Of a stretch of DNA of 43,511 nt, positions 15,436 through 23,820 are shown piece after piece. Numbering within the stretch: the stretch's first letter is position 1; each line of letters starts with the position of its first letter. Position numbers and translations under genes: made by a program. Under the pieces are notes generated by a model, which saw only the letters and a list, made by a program, of their open reading frames with translations, did no database searches and had not been told where the DNA came from. Source of the stretch: an uncultured Bacilli bacterium. Its GTDB lineage: Bacteria; Bacillota_I; Bacilli_A; RF39; UBA660. Where the stretch lies: NCBI GenBank assembly GCA_947598345.1, contig CANQFF010000001.1, positions 1 through 43,511 of the forward strand, written 5' to 3'.

Positions 15436-16074
15436 TTAATCTGCTGAACCGTAAGTCAATGTTGTTGCAGGTATTGTTACATCAAATGCACCGTCAGCTC
15501 TAGCTGAACCAGTTTTGTATTCGATTTTAATTGTAACTTTTTCAGTACCAGCTTTAGCTAAAGTATGACTTGTTATTGCAGAATTTGATACAGAACTTGC
15601 ACTTTTTGAAGTTGCAGAGTCTTTTCCAACTGTGAATGTTGCTTCTATACCTGCACAAGCTGCTGTAACTAAGGCGTCAGTTGCTTGAGATGATGTAGCT
15701 TTCTTACAAGTTAAATCACTAGTAGTAATTGCATTCAAATAAGCTATATATTCACCAGTATTTTTTACTTGAGCAGTACATGTTACTGAGTCACCTGGGT
15801 CAGTAAATGCTACCTTAATACCAGAAATCGTTGTATCAGCTACTGTTCCTGTTTCTGTAACTGATGCATTTCCTACTGTTGTATCACATTCTATTCCCTC
15901 AGTTTCATAAGTTGTATCAAATACAACTTTGAAGGCATCTCCACTTGGTGTTACTGTTGCATTTGCAGAAATTGTAAGTGTACTTGTGAAGGCTGCAAAA
16001 CCTATTCCTAATCCTACTACTGCAACAATTAACGCTACAACTGCTATTACTTTTGAATTTCTATCTCTTCCCAT
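15436..16074 (-). CDS. TasA/camelysin-like secreted fibre subunit, paralogue 1
   Basis: Encodes 212 residues with a SipW-type signal: a hydrophobic helix (about residues 9-28) followed by GFAAFTSTLTISANATV, in which cleavage would fall after FA, before AFT, as in TasA. The mature part is a Ser/Thr/Gly-rich beta protein with four cysteines (GIECD, VTCTAQ, LTCKKA, AACAGI) positioned to form two disulfides. It is closely similar to the next gene upstream, so the pair arose by tandem duplication. A structural fibre or surface-layer role is inferred from TasA and from the adjacent SipW gene. An AT-rich stem-loop separates it from sipW. Confidence 0.75.
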   Translation of the reverse strand: MGRDRNSKVIAVVALIVAVVGLGIGFAAFTSTLTISANATVTPSGDAFKVVFDTTYETEGIECDTTVGNASVTETGTVADTTISGIKVAFTDPGDSVTCTAQVKNTGEYIAYLNAITTSDLTCKKATSSQATDALVTAACAGIEATFTVGKDSATSKSASSVSNSAITSHTLAKAGTEKVTIKIEYKTGSARADGAFDVTIPATTLTYGSAD

Positions 16075-16134
16075 TTGTTCACCACCTAACTAAAATATTG
16101 ATTTTATTTATATAATCTAAATTATATATGAATA

Positions 16135-16779
16135 TTAACTTGCTGAATCTGCTGAACTATATGATAATGATGTTTGTGGTATTGTTACATCAAATGCACC
16201 ATCAGCTTGTTGTGATCCTGATTTATATTCAATTTTAATTGTAACTGTCTCTGAAGTACTTTTTGATAAAGTATGACCTTTTATACTAGATTTTGACTCT
16301 GAAGCTGAACTTTTTGAAGTTGCTGAATCACTACCAACTGTAAATGTTGCTTCTATACCTTTACAAGCCTCATTAACTAAACCTTCAGTTGCTTGAGACT
16401 CTGAAGCTTTCTGGCAAGATAAATTACCAGTAGTAATTGAATTCAAATATGCTTCGTATTCTCCGCTATTTTTTACTTGAGCAGTACATGTTACTGAATC
16501 ACCTGGTTTAGTAAATGCTACTTTAATACCAGTAATTGTTGTATCATCAACTGTTCCTGAACTTGAAACAGATGCACTTCCTGATGGGCTACAAGTTATA
16601 CCACTTGTTTCATATTCCTTATCAAATACTACTTTAAATGTATCATCACTTGGTGTTACTGTTGCACTTGATGAAATGGTAAGTGTGCTTGTGAAGGCTG
16701 CGAAACCTATTCCCAATCCTGCCACTGCAACAATTAATGCTAGTATTGCAATTACTTTTGAATTTTTTTCGTTTTCCAC
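16135..16779 (-). CDS. TasA/camelysin-like secreted fibre subunit, paralogue 2
   Basis: Encodes 214 residues and is the first gene of the SipW operon. It has the same architecture as the 15436-16074 protein: signal helix, then FAAFTSTLTISSSATVTPS, the same four cysteine positions, and the block FTKPGDSVTCTAQVKNSGEY. The start codon is GTG at 16779, behind a strong GAGGAGG ribosome-binding site. Promoter and structured leader lie upstream (16869-16897 and 16800-16859). First position in the operon and strong initiation signals fit an abundant structural subunit. Confidence 0.75.
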   Translation of the reverse strand: MENEKNSKVIAILALIVAVAGLGIGFAAFTSTLTISSSATVTPSDDTFKVVFDKEYETSGITCSPSGSASVSSSGTVDDTTITGIKVAFTKPGDSVTCTAQVKNSGEYEAYLNSITTGNLSCQKASESQATEGLVNEACKGIEATFTVGSDSATSKSSASESKSSIKGHTLSKSTSETVTIKIEYKSGSQQADGAFDVTIPQTSLSYSSADSAS

Positions 16780-16799
16780 AATCTCACCTCCTCACCATT

Positions 16800-16859
16800 T
16801 AGCATACCACCGTTTTAACACTATTATAGATAATACCCTATCTTTTTACTCGTATGCTA
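16800..16859 (-). promoter_or_regulatory. structured 5' leader of the SipW/TasA-like operon
   Basis: In the leader of about 85 bases between promoter and GTG start, TAGCATAC and GTATGCTA (16852-16859 and 16800-16807) form an 8-base stem enclosing about 44 bases, with a smaller GATA/TATC hairpin inside. I do not recognise a known riboswitch class. The ribosome-binding site lies just outside the stem. Confidence 0.45.
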
Positions 16860-16868
16860 TACAATAAG

Positions 16869-16897
16869 ATTATCTCACATCAAAATTTAAAAATCAA
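16869..16897 (-). promoter_or_regulatory. promoter of the SipW/TasA-like operon
   Basis: TTGATT (16897-16892), a 17-base spacer and GATAAT (16874-16869) on the minus strand. This would drive the two TasA-like genes, sipW, the DUF5305-like gene and the dockerin-containing gene, down to the terminator at 10605-10635. Confidence 0.7.
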
Positions 16898-16969
16898 TAC
16901 TTTAAGACGAATTTTTTATTTTAATGTTAATTTTTATTTTAAATTAATTTATACTACTAAAAACTGTGC

Positions 16970-17003
16970 AAATAAAAAGAAAATAAATTAATTAATATTT
17001 TCT
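16970..17003 (-). terminator. terminator after the third TasA-like gene
   Basis: The stem AGAAAATA / TATTTTCT (16978-16985 and 16996-17003) is followed on the minus strand by a T-rich tail. It makes the 17013-17693 gene a separate transcription unit. Confidence 0.6.
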
Positions 17004-17012
17004 CTTAATATT

Positions 17013-17693
17013 TTAAGTAGCAGAAGTAAAGTTAAAATTGATATCTCCAAATTCTACTTTAAATGGTCCATCTGCAAGATCATTACCCGTATATTGAAAA
17101 CCTATTTCAACAGTTCTATAATGACCTTTTGGTATTACTATTGATACAGCGTTGTTTGTTTTTGTCGTTGTCCAAATTACAGGCATATCACTATTATAAG
17201 TACGAGTTGTTACTATGACACTAATATTAGAACAAACTTTTTGTACTAATGAATCAGTTGTTCCAGCAAGTGCTGTACAAACTATAGGGCTAGATTTTCC
17301 TTTTACATTTTCATATACAACAGAAGCTAAAGTGGCATCGTATTGACCAGCATTTACAACATAAAAACTATATGCATCTGATTTTGTTTCAGGACCTGTA
17401 AAATACCAAGTTATTCCTGAAACAGTTGTTTCTGTTAAAGTCGCAGTAGTCCCTTTATTTGCATAATCTGGATTTCCTCCACCTGGTTGAACTGTACCTG
17501 TAGTAATTGAATCAGATTCTGTTGAAAATCCTACTTTGAAATTACTTTCATCTGGAGTTACTGTAGCATTTGCTGAAATAGTCAAAGTATTAGAAAAGGC
17601 TGCATAAGCGACAGATATAGCTACGACACAAAACGCTATTGTGCTCAAAAATATTACTTTTTGATTTTTATTTCTCCTTCTTGTTCGTCTCAT
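17013..17693 (-). CDS. TasA/camelysin-like secreted protein, divergent paralogue 3
   Basis: Encodes 226 residues. A basic start (RRTRRRNKNQK) precedes a hydrophobic helix (about residues 13-31) and AYAAFSNTLTISANATVTPDES, the SipW-cognate signal pattern. The mature part is beta-rich and Thr/Ser-rich. Only two of the four cysteines of the other paralogues are kept (PIVCTA and QKVCSN). It has its own promoter, leader hairpin and terminator, so it can be expressed independently of the operon that contains SipW. It may be a minor subunit, cap or anchor, by analogy with the TasA/TapA division of labour; that is inference. Confidence 0.7.
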   Translation of the reverse strand: MRRTRRRNKNQKVIFLSTIAFCVVAISVAYAAFSNTLTISANATVTPDESNFKVGFSTESDSITTGTVQPGGGNPDYANKGTTATLTETTVSGITWYFTGPETKSDAYSFYVVNAGQYDATLASVVYENVKGKSSPIVCTALAGTTDSLVQKVCSNISVIVTTRTYNSDMPVIWTTTKTNNAVSIVIPKGHYRTVEIGFQYTGNDLADGPFKVEFGDINFNFTSAT

Positions 17694-17709
17694 TTTTTCA
17701 CCCTCACTT

Positions 17710-17727
17710 TGTAGACTACTGTCTACA
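17710..17727 (-). promoter_or_regulatory. leader hairpin upstream of the third TasA-like gene
   Basis: A perfect 7-base inverted repeat (TGTAGAC / GTCTACA) with a 4-base loop lies between promoter and ribosome-binding site, close to the predicted mRNA 5' end. It could stabilise the mRNA or be an operator; no further evidence. Confidence 0.5.
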
Positions 17728-17738
17728 CTACTACTTAC

Positions 17739-17767
17739 ATTTTACATCAATAAATAAAATAATACAA
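17739..17767 (-). promoter_or_regulatory. promoter of the third TasA-like gene
   Basis: TTGTAT (17767-17762), a 17-base spacer and TAAAAT (17744-17739) on the minus strand, just past the mfd stop. Confidence 0.65.
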
Positions 17768-17774
17768 TATTTTT

Positions 17775-20700
17775 TTAATTTTTTATAGACTTTGTTAATA
17801 TATTTAGCATATCAATTAAATAATATATGAAATGTTTTTCTAATCCTACAATATCAAGTGTTATCTTTAATTCCTCTGATTTCATAGAAAATCTAAACTT
17901 CCTTGTCAATGACATAACATCTAAAAATAATAATTCACCATCTATTTTTTTAGTTAATTCTTTTGGTAGAGTAATTTCTATAAAATTCTTAGTTTGATTA
18001 ACTTTATTTATACCCAATTTTTTGATTTCTTTTTCAAATAATTCTTCATACATATATATAATTATATTTTCATCTAATAAACCAAATCTATCTTCTAGTT
18101 CACTTTTTGTAGTTTCTAAACTTTCTATAGAATCTATTTTATTAATTTTTTGATGTATTTCAATTTTCAACTCTTCTTCTTTAGCATATTTATCATCTAT
18201 AGTTGTATCTACTTCTATTAATGGTTGAGTGCTTTCATCTTCAGTTTCTACATTTATTCCTTTTAATTTATTTACTTCTTCGTTAAGCATATCTAAAAAT
18301 AACTCAACTCCAACACTATCTATAAAACCTGATTGTTCTTCTCCTAATATATCTCCAGCTCCTCTTATTGATAAATCTCGCATGGCGATAGAAAAACCAC
18401 TACCAAGTTCAGTAAATTCTTTTATAACATTAAGTCTTTTTTTAGCTACATCAGATAGTGTCTTACCTTTATTATACATTAAATATGAATAAGCGATTTT
18501 ATTACTTCTTCCAACTCTACCCCTTATTTGATATAGTTGAGATAAACCATATCTATCTGCATCTATTATTATTAAAGTATTAACATTAGGTATATCAATT
18601 CCAGTTTCTATTATAGTAGTACAAAGAAGAACATCATATTCTTTATTTAAAAATTTATACATAACATCTTCTAATTCATCTTTTTGCATTTTTCCGTGTC
18701 CACAAACTATTTTTGCTTCTGGAACAAGATTTTCTAATTTTCTTTTTCTATCTTCCATTGTTGATATATCATTATATAAAATAAATACTTGTCCTTGCCT
18801 AGCTAATTCTTTATAAATAGCATCTTTAATTACATTTTGATTTTCTTCTAAAACATAGGTTTGAATAGGATATCTATCAACAGGTGGTGTTTCTATTAAG
18901 GATAAACTCCTAACACCAGCTAAAGACATTTGAAGTGTTCTTGGAATAGGTGTCGCACTAAGAGTTAATACATCAATATTATTTTTATATGATTTTATTT
19001 TTTCTTTATGTTTAACTCCAAATCTTTGTTCTTCATCTACTACTAATAATCCAAGTCTTTTGCATATTACATCATCACTAAGTATTCTATGTGTACCAAT
19101 TAGTAAATCTATTTTACCTTCACCTAAATCTTTTAGAATTTCATTTTGTTTTTTCTGTGAAACAAATCTATTTAATAGTTCTATTCTAACAGGAAATTCT
19201 TTAAATCTTTCTATAGCATTAGTATAGTGCTGATGAGAAAGAATTGTAGTAGGACATAAGAATAAAACTTGTTTATTTGACATTATAGCCTTAAATATTG
19301 CTCTAAAAGCAACTTCTGTTTTACCATATCCAACATCTCCACAAAGAAGTCTATCCATAGGAACTTTTCTTTCCATATCTTTTTTTATTTCTTCAGTTGC
19401 TTTTAATTGATCTTTAGTTTCAACATATGGGAAATTTTTTTCAAATTCTATTTGTTCTATAGTATCTGGTTCAAATGCATATCCTATTGCCATTTCTCTT
19501 TGTGAATATAATTTTAGTAAATCACTCGCAATACTTTCTATTTTCTTTTTTATATGTAATTTAGTTTTTGCCCATTCTGTACCACCTAATTTACTTATTT
19601 TTGGCTCAACACCTTCTTTTGAAGAATATTTATTTATATATTCTAACTTTTCAACTGGTATATATAACTTATCTTCTCCTTTATATTCAACAGTTATATA
19701 ATCTTTTTTTAAGCCATTTTTAGTAAGAGTTCTAATACCTTTATAAATTCCAATACCATGTGCGAAATGTACAACATAATCGCCTACATTAAGTTTATTT
19801 ATATCTTTTATTTTAGATCCCATTTTAAAATTAGATTTATATGCAATACCACTTTCTTTTTTATTAAATAATTCTTTTTCTGATACTACTACATAATTAC
19901 CTATTACATATCCACTACTTATTTTTTTAACTACTAGATTTATTTTACCAGGTATTATATTATCAATGCTTGTTATAACAGTAAATTTATTATTTAATTC
20001 ATCTTCTATTTTATTTACTTTATACCTATCAGAAAGACAAATTATAACTGTTTTATTATCTTTTATATATTGATTAAGTCTTTTATTGATTGCATCCGTT
20101 CCACCAACAAAATTATCAAGCTCAAAAGATTGATATACTATAGAATTATTTGATTTTATTTTATTGTCGAATGATACAAAATCTATTTCTTTAACATTAT
20201 ATGAATTAAGTAATTCAAACATAAAAGGAGTATTTTTAGGTATCTCATTATTTTTTTTATAATCCTCTATTTCCTCTTCTAATAAATTATAACTTGTATT
20301 AATAGATTCTTTATCGTTATAAATAAGTATAGGATTATCTAGGTAGTCTAATATAGATGATGGTTTAATATAATTAACAATATCCCTTTGTTTTAAATCT
20401 TCAGATAATTCTTTATCTACTATAAATTCTGTTGTTGGAACAATTAATATTTCATCTAAGTTCTTTTTAGATATCTGAGTATCGACATCGAATTCACTAA
20501 TTCTTTCAATTACATCTCCCCAAAATTCTATTCTTATTGGATTTGAATAATTAATTGAAAAAATATCAATAATAAATCCCCTAACTGCAATTTCACCTGT
20601 TTTGTTTACTAAAGTTTCTCTTTTATAACCTATTTTATATAATTTATCTATAAGTTCATCTATTTTTATTTCATCATTTATTTTTATTTTCATATAAGAA

Positions 20701-21059
20701 TTTTTATAATCATCAGGATTTGGTAAAAATCTCAAAAAACCCATTAAATTTGTTATAACTATTCTTTTTTCAAATATTACTTTATTTAAAGTATCTAATC
20801 TAGTAAATTTAAATTCAGGGCTAATAGCAAGTGCTTCACTTGTTAAAAAATCATCCATAGGAAAAAAGGATACTTTGTCCGTATAGTTTATAAGTATTTG
20901 ATATAATTTATTAGCTTCATATATGGATGAAGTTACACATAATATACTTTTATTTTCTTTTTTAAATTTTTTATATATAAAAAGACCTTTAAGTTCAGGT
21001 GTAAGTCCTGATATAAAATCTCCATCTAGATTGTTAAGTATATTGTTTAAAAAATTCAT
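17775..21059 (-). CDS. mfd: transcription-repair coupling factor Mfd
   Basis: Encodes 1094 residues. Mfd removes stalled RNA polymerase from DNA lesions and recruits the nucleotide-excision machinery. The N-terminal part is the UvrB-like module; the CarD-like polymerase-binding domain starts near residue 423 (VGDYVVHFAHGIG). The translocase motor follows with Walker A GDVGYGKT near 573, the DEEQRFG box near 675, LSATPIPRTL, and RGRVGRSNK near 845. The C-terminal TRCF domain is present. Length is slightly under the Bacillus form (about 1177 aa). The neighbours pth and rsmI match the Bacillus order near the origin. Confidence 0.97.
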   Translation of the reverse strand: MNFLNNILNNLDGDFISGLTPELKGLFIYKKFKKENKSILCVTSSIYEANKLYQILINYTDKVSFFPMDDFLTSEALAISPEFKFTRLDTLNKVIFEKRIVITNLMGFLRFLPNPDDYKNSYMKIKINDEIKIDELIDKLYKIGYKRETLVNKTGEIAVRGFIIDIFSINYSNPIRIEFWGDVIERISEFDVDTQISKKNLDEILIVPTTEFIVDKELSEDLKQRDIVNYIKPSSILDYLDNPILIYNDKESINTSYNLLEEEIEDYKKNNEIPKNTPFMFELLNSYNVKEIDFVSFDNKIKSNNSIVYQSFELDNFVGGTDAINKRLNQYIKDNKTVIICLSDRYKVNKIEDELNNKFTVITSIDNIIPGKINLVVKKISSGYVIGNYVVVSEKELFNKKESGIAYKSNFKMGSKIKDINKLNVGDYVVHFAHGIGIYKGIRTLTKNGLKKDYITVEYKGEDKLYIPVEKLEYINKYSSKEGVEPKISKLGGTEWAKTKLHIKKKIESIASDLLKLYSQREMAIGYAFEPDTIEQIEFEKNFPYVETKDQLKATEEIKKDMERKVPMDRLLCGDVGYGKTEVAFRAIFKAIMSNKQVLFLCPTTILSHQHYTNAIERFKEFPVRIELLNRFVSQKKQNEILKDLGEGKIDLLIGTHRILSDDVICKRLGLLVVDEEQRFGVKHKEKIKSYKNNIDVLTLSATPIPRTLQMSLAGVRSLSLIETPPVDRYPIQTYVLEENQNVIKDAIYKELARQGQVFILYNDISTMEDRKRKLENLVPEAKIVCGHGKMQKDELEDVMYKFLNKEYDVLLCTTIIETGIDIPNVNTLIIIDADRYGLSQLYQIRGRVGRSNKIAYSYLMYNKGKTLSDVAKKRLNVIKEFTELGSGFSIAMRDLSIRGAGDILGEEQSGFIDSVGVELFLDMLNEEVNKLKGINVETEDESTQPLIEVDTTIDDKYAKEEELKIEIHQKINKIDSIESLETTKSELEDRFGLLDENIIIYMYEELFEKEIKKLGINKVNQTKNFIEITLPKELTKKIDGELLFLDVMSLTRKFRFSMKSEELKITLDIVGLEKHFIYYLIDMLNILTKSIKN

Positions 21060-21080
21060 TGTACCCTCCTTTCATAATGT

Positions 21081-22394
21081 TTATTTTACTAAATTATTAC
21101 TTCTAATAGCTTGATCTGGAAACATTTCATTTATTGATTTAACACTTAAATCGCTGTTTATTTTTTCTGTATTAAAATAGTATCTTCCTACCATGTAACC
21201 ATATTCGTTATATATATCTTTATCATCACGAATATTTTTAGAATTTATATTTTCATATAGTCTAGCAACTATACTATTAAAATCTTTTGAATTAGATTCT
21301 ACATCTTCTGGTCTACTTTTTAAATAAAATATTAATTCATTATAATCTTCTTCATTTAGATTATTTTTTAATATACTTACTAAGTTAGTATCATCACCAC
21401 TAAATACAGTTTCCCATATTACTTTAGGACCAATAGTATTCATAAGTAACTCAAGATTTATTAAAGCAGGTATATATGAACCAAAAGGCTTATCTAAATA
21501 CTCATTTGCAGCAAGTTCTGCAACTGCTTCTTTCAAAAATGGATAACTTTTATCTGGAGATTGTAATAAATGTATAAACTCATGCTTTAATATTTCCTCG
21601 TACCCACCTATATTTTTTGCATTTATTACATTAGGAGCTATATCATTATAAAAACCATCTGTTGTTTGTGGATTTGGAATAAAAATCTCAGTTGGATCAT
21701 AAAGTCTTATTTTTATATTTTTTAATTTATATTTAATAAGATATTCCATATCGGTACCTTTATAATATTGAAATACATCTTCTAACAAATTTTCATTAGC
21801 AAAAATACTTTTCATATCATCTGGTAATTGTGAGGAATTTATTAAATTTATTCCTTCACTAACATCTATACAGTTTAAGTCTAAATTTAAATATTCTGAA
21901 ATAGAATATACTGGTTTAGCTAATGAATATTGTATATTATTTGTAAAATTTCCTTTAGTAAGTTGTGCACTAATTTCTGAAAAAATTACAAAATAACTCG
22001 TAATTGTAAGTAAAATTCCAAGAGAAATTTTTAAAATTTTTTTACCAATATGAAATTCTTTACTTTCACTATCTTTTTCTGATTTCTTACTGTAAAGTAT
22101 TAAATCTTCACCATTATTTTTAAAAAACATTGTAAAATCTTCAATATTGTTTTTTAAGTAATGTTTTAAATTATTTTTGTTATCCAAATATACTTTAAAA
22201 TCTAAATAATCTCCTATGTATGTACAATCACTATTAACTTTAACTAAATTATAGATAACATCAACTATATTTTTACCTATTGGATATAAATTATTCTCTT
22301 TTACACAAAAACCATAATAAATTAAATTATTATCCTGTTTTTTAAAATATAAATAATTACTCTCTTCTTTATCTTTTAAAATTGCACCTAACAT
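21081..22394 (-). CDS. membrane protein with HExxH metalloprotease-like motif
   Basis: Encodes 437 residues from the ATG at 22394, which follows a GTGAGTGAT-type ribosome-binding site; an in-frame GTG at 22406 overlaps the pth stop and is less likely. There is one transmembrane helix at about residues 114-135. The large C-terminal domain has KHEFIHLLQ near 270 (an HExxH zinc motif) and EAVAELAANEY near 290, where the Glu could be the third zinc ligand of a gluzincin. I do not recognise a named family. It sits between pth and mfd, where Bacillus has no such gene. The domain is probably outside the cell, but orientation was not determined. Confidence 0.6.
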   Translation of the reverse strand: MLGAILKDKEESNYLYFKKQDNNLIYYGFCVKENNLYPIGKNIVDVIYNLVKVNSDCTYIGDYLDFKVYLDNKNNLKHYLKNNIEDFTMFFKNNGEDLILYSKKSEKDSESKEFHIGKKILKISLGILLTITSYFVIFSEISAQLTKGNFTNNIQYSLAKPVYSISEYLNLDLNCIDVSEGINLINSSQLPDDMKSIFANENLLEDVFQYYKGTDMEYLIKYKLKNIKIRLYDPTEIFIPNPQTTDGFYNDIAPNVINAKNIGGYEEILKHEFIHLLQSPDKSYPFLKEAVAELAANEYLDKPFGSYIPALINLELLMNTIGPKVIWETVFSGDDTNLVSILKNNLNEEDYNELIFYLKSRPEDVESNSKDFNSIVARLYENINSKNIRDDKDIYNEYGYMVGRYYFNTEKINSDLSVKSINEMFPDQAIRSNNLVK

Positions 22395-22405
22395 AATATC
22401 ACTCA

Positions 22406-22960
22406 CTAATTATATTTGTTCATTAAATTATCAAATGGTAATACAAGATAATCTTCAATTATATTAGGCATTTTATCTATTATTGGCTTAATTAAATCTA
22501 ATTCTTCTTTACTAAACTTTCCTAAAACATAATCTTTAGTATCTTTAGTTTTATCATTTGATATACCTATTTTAATTCTTTTATATTCATTTGTAGATAA
22601 ATTTTGTTCTATATTTTTAAGACCATTATGACCTCCACTAGATCCCTTATATCTTAATCTATATGAACCCACTTGAGTATCCAAGTCATCACATATAACT
22701 AATATATCATTTATATCTATTTTAAAAAAATTAACAAAATCTCTAATTACTTCCCCAGATAAATTCATGTACTTTTGAGGTTTTAATAAAATTATTTTCT
22801 CATTTTTATAGTTAAACTGTGTATATAAACCATTAAATTTGTTTGAATCTAATAAAACATTAAAATGATTAGATATACTATCAATACACATAAATCCTAT
22901 ATTATGTCTAGTTCTATTATATTCTGATCCTGGGTTTCCTAAACCTACTATAAGTTTCAT
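22406..22960 (-). CDS. pth: peptidyl-tRNA hydrolase
   Basis: Encodes a 184-residue Pth, which frees tRNA from prematurely released peptidyl-tRNA. The start MKLIVGLGNPGSEYNRTRHNIGF contains the catalytic His in TRHNIG, and the later blocks LLKPQKYMNLSG and VICDDLD..GSYRLRYKGSSGGHNGLKNI are diagnostic. The start overlaps the rsmI stop in an ATGA arrangement. In Bacillus pth also lies directly upstream of mfd. Confidence 0.97.
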   Translation of the reverse strand: MKLIVGLGNPGSEYNRTRHNIGFMCIDSISNHFNVLLDSNKFNGLYTQFNYKNEKIILLKPQKYMNLSGEVIRDFVNFFKIDINDILVICDDLDTQVGSYRLRYKGSSGGHNGLKNIEQNLSTNEYKRIKIGISNDKTKDTKDYVLGKFSKEELDLIKPIIDKMPNIIEDYLVLPFDNLMNKYN

Positions 22961-23811
22961 AAATCACTTCTTTCTATACTGTGGTACGAATCATATACTT
23001 CACTTTTTTTCATACCACGCTCTTTAGCAACTATTTTAATAGCATCCATTGAACTTTTTCCATCTTGAATATATAAATCAACATGTTCTTTTATTGTTAA
23101 AGATTTATATTCTAATGCTTTTTTATTACCCTCAATTACAATTACAAGTTCCCCCTTATATTCGTTATTTTCATTTATTAATTCTTCTATAGTTCCTCTA
23201 TATATTTCTTCATATTTTTTTGTTATTTCCCTTGATATAGAAATTTTTCTATTACTTCCTAAAATATCACTTAAATCTTTTAAAGTCTTATTTATTCTAT
23301 GAGGTGCTTCGTAAAGTATTAAAGTAGCATCTATATTTTTTAGAAATTCTAATTCTTTTTTTCTAGCACTAGATTGAGATTTTAAAAAACCATAGTAATA
23401 AAATGGCATGGGACTAATTCCTGAAGAAGTTAAAGCTGGTATTAAAGCTGTTGCACCTGGTAAACTAATGACATTATACCCCTTTTCAATAGCATATCTT
23501 GAAAGTTCATAACCAGGATCACTTATTATAGGTGTACCTCTATCACTCACAAGCCCTACATTACATCCATTTTTTAAATATTCTAATAATTTTTCTTTAT
23601 TATTAGCTTCATTAAATTCATGAGATGATATTAATTTTTTATTTATATCATAATATTTTAATAACTGTCCTGTTACCCTAGTATCTTCACAAAATATTAC
23701 ATCAACCATTTTAAGTGTATTAATAGCTCTTATAGTTATATCTTCCATGTTACCTATCGGCGTTGGAATAAGATATAAACTTGGAGTATTATTATAACTT
23801 TTTTGAGACAT
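22957..23811 (-). CDS. rsmI: 16S rRNA (cytidine-2'-O)-methyltransferase RsmI
   Basis: Encodes 284 residues. RsmI methylates the 2'-OH of cytidine 1402 (E. coli numbering) in the 16S rRNA decoding centre. The sequence has the tetrapyrrole-methylase-like signatures LYLIPTPIGNMEDITIRA near the start, FCEDTR, SDRGTPIISDPG and SLPGATA. The gene ends in TGA overlapping the pth start, direct evidence that UGA is a stop codon here. It corresponds to Bacillus yraL/yabC-type genes in this operon. Confidence 0.96.
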   Translation of the reverse strand: MSQKSYNNTPSLYLIPTPIGNMEDITIRAINTLKMVDVIFCEDTRVTGQLLKYYDINKKLISSHEFNEANNKEKLLEYLKNGCNVGLVSDRGTPIISDPGYELSRYAIEKGYNVISLPGATALIPALTSSGISPMPFYYYGFLKSQSSARKKELEFLKNIDATLILYEAPHRINKTLKDLSDILGSNRKISISREITKKYEEIYRGTIEELINENNEYKGELVIVIEGNKKALEYKSLTIKEHVDLYIQDGKSSMDAIKIVAKERGMKKSEVYDSYHSIERSDL

Positions 23812-23820
23812 ATGCCACCT

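Noticed and set aside
10655..17693. The surface locus as a prophage or mobile element
   Set aside because: No integrase, transposase, attachment repeats or tRNA target were found, base composition matches the neighbours, and the genes are co-oriented with the housekeeping blocks.
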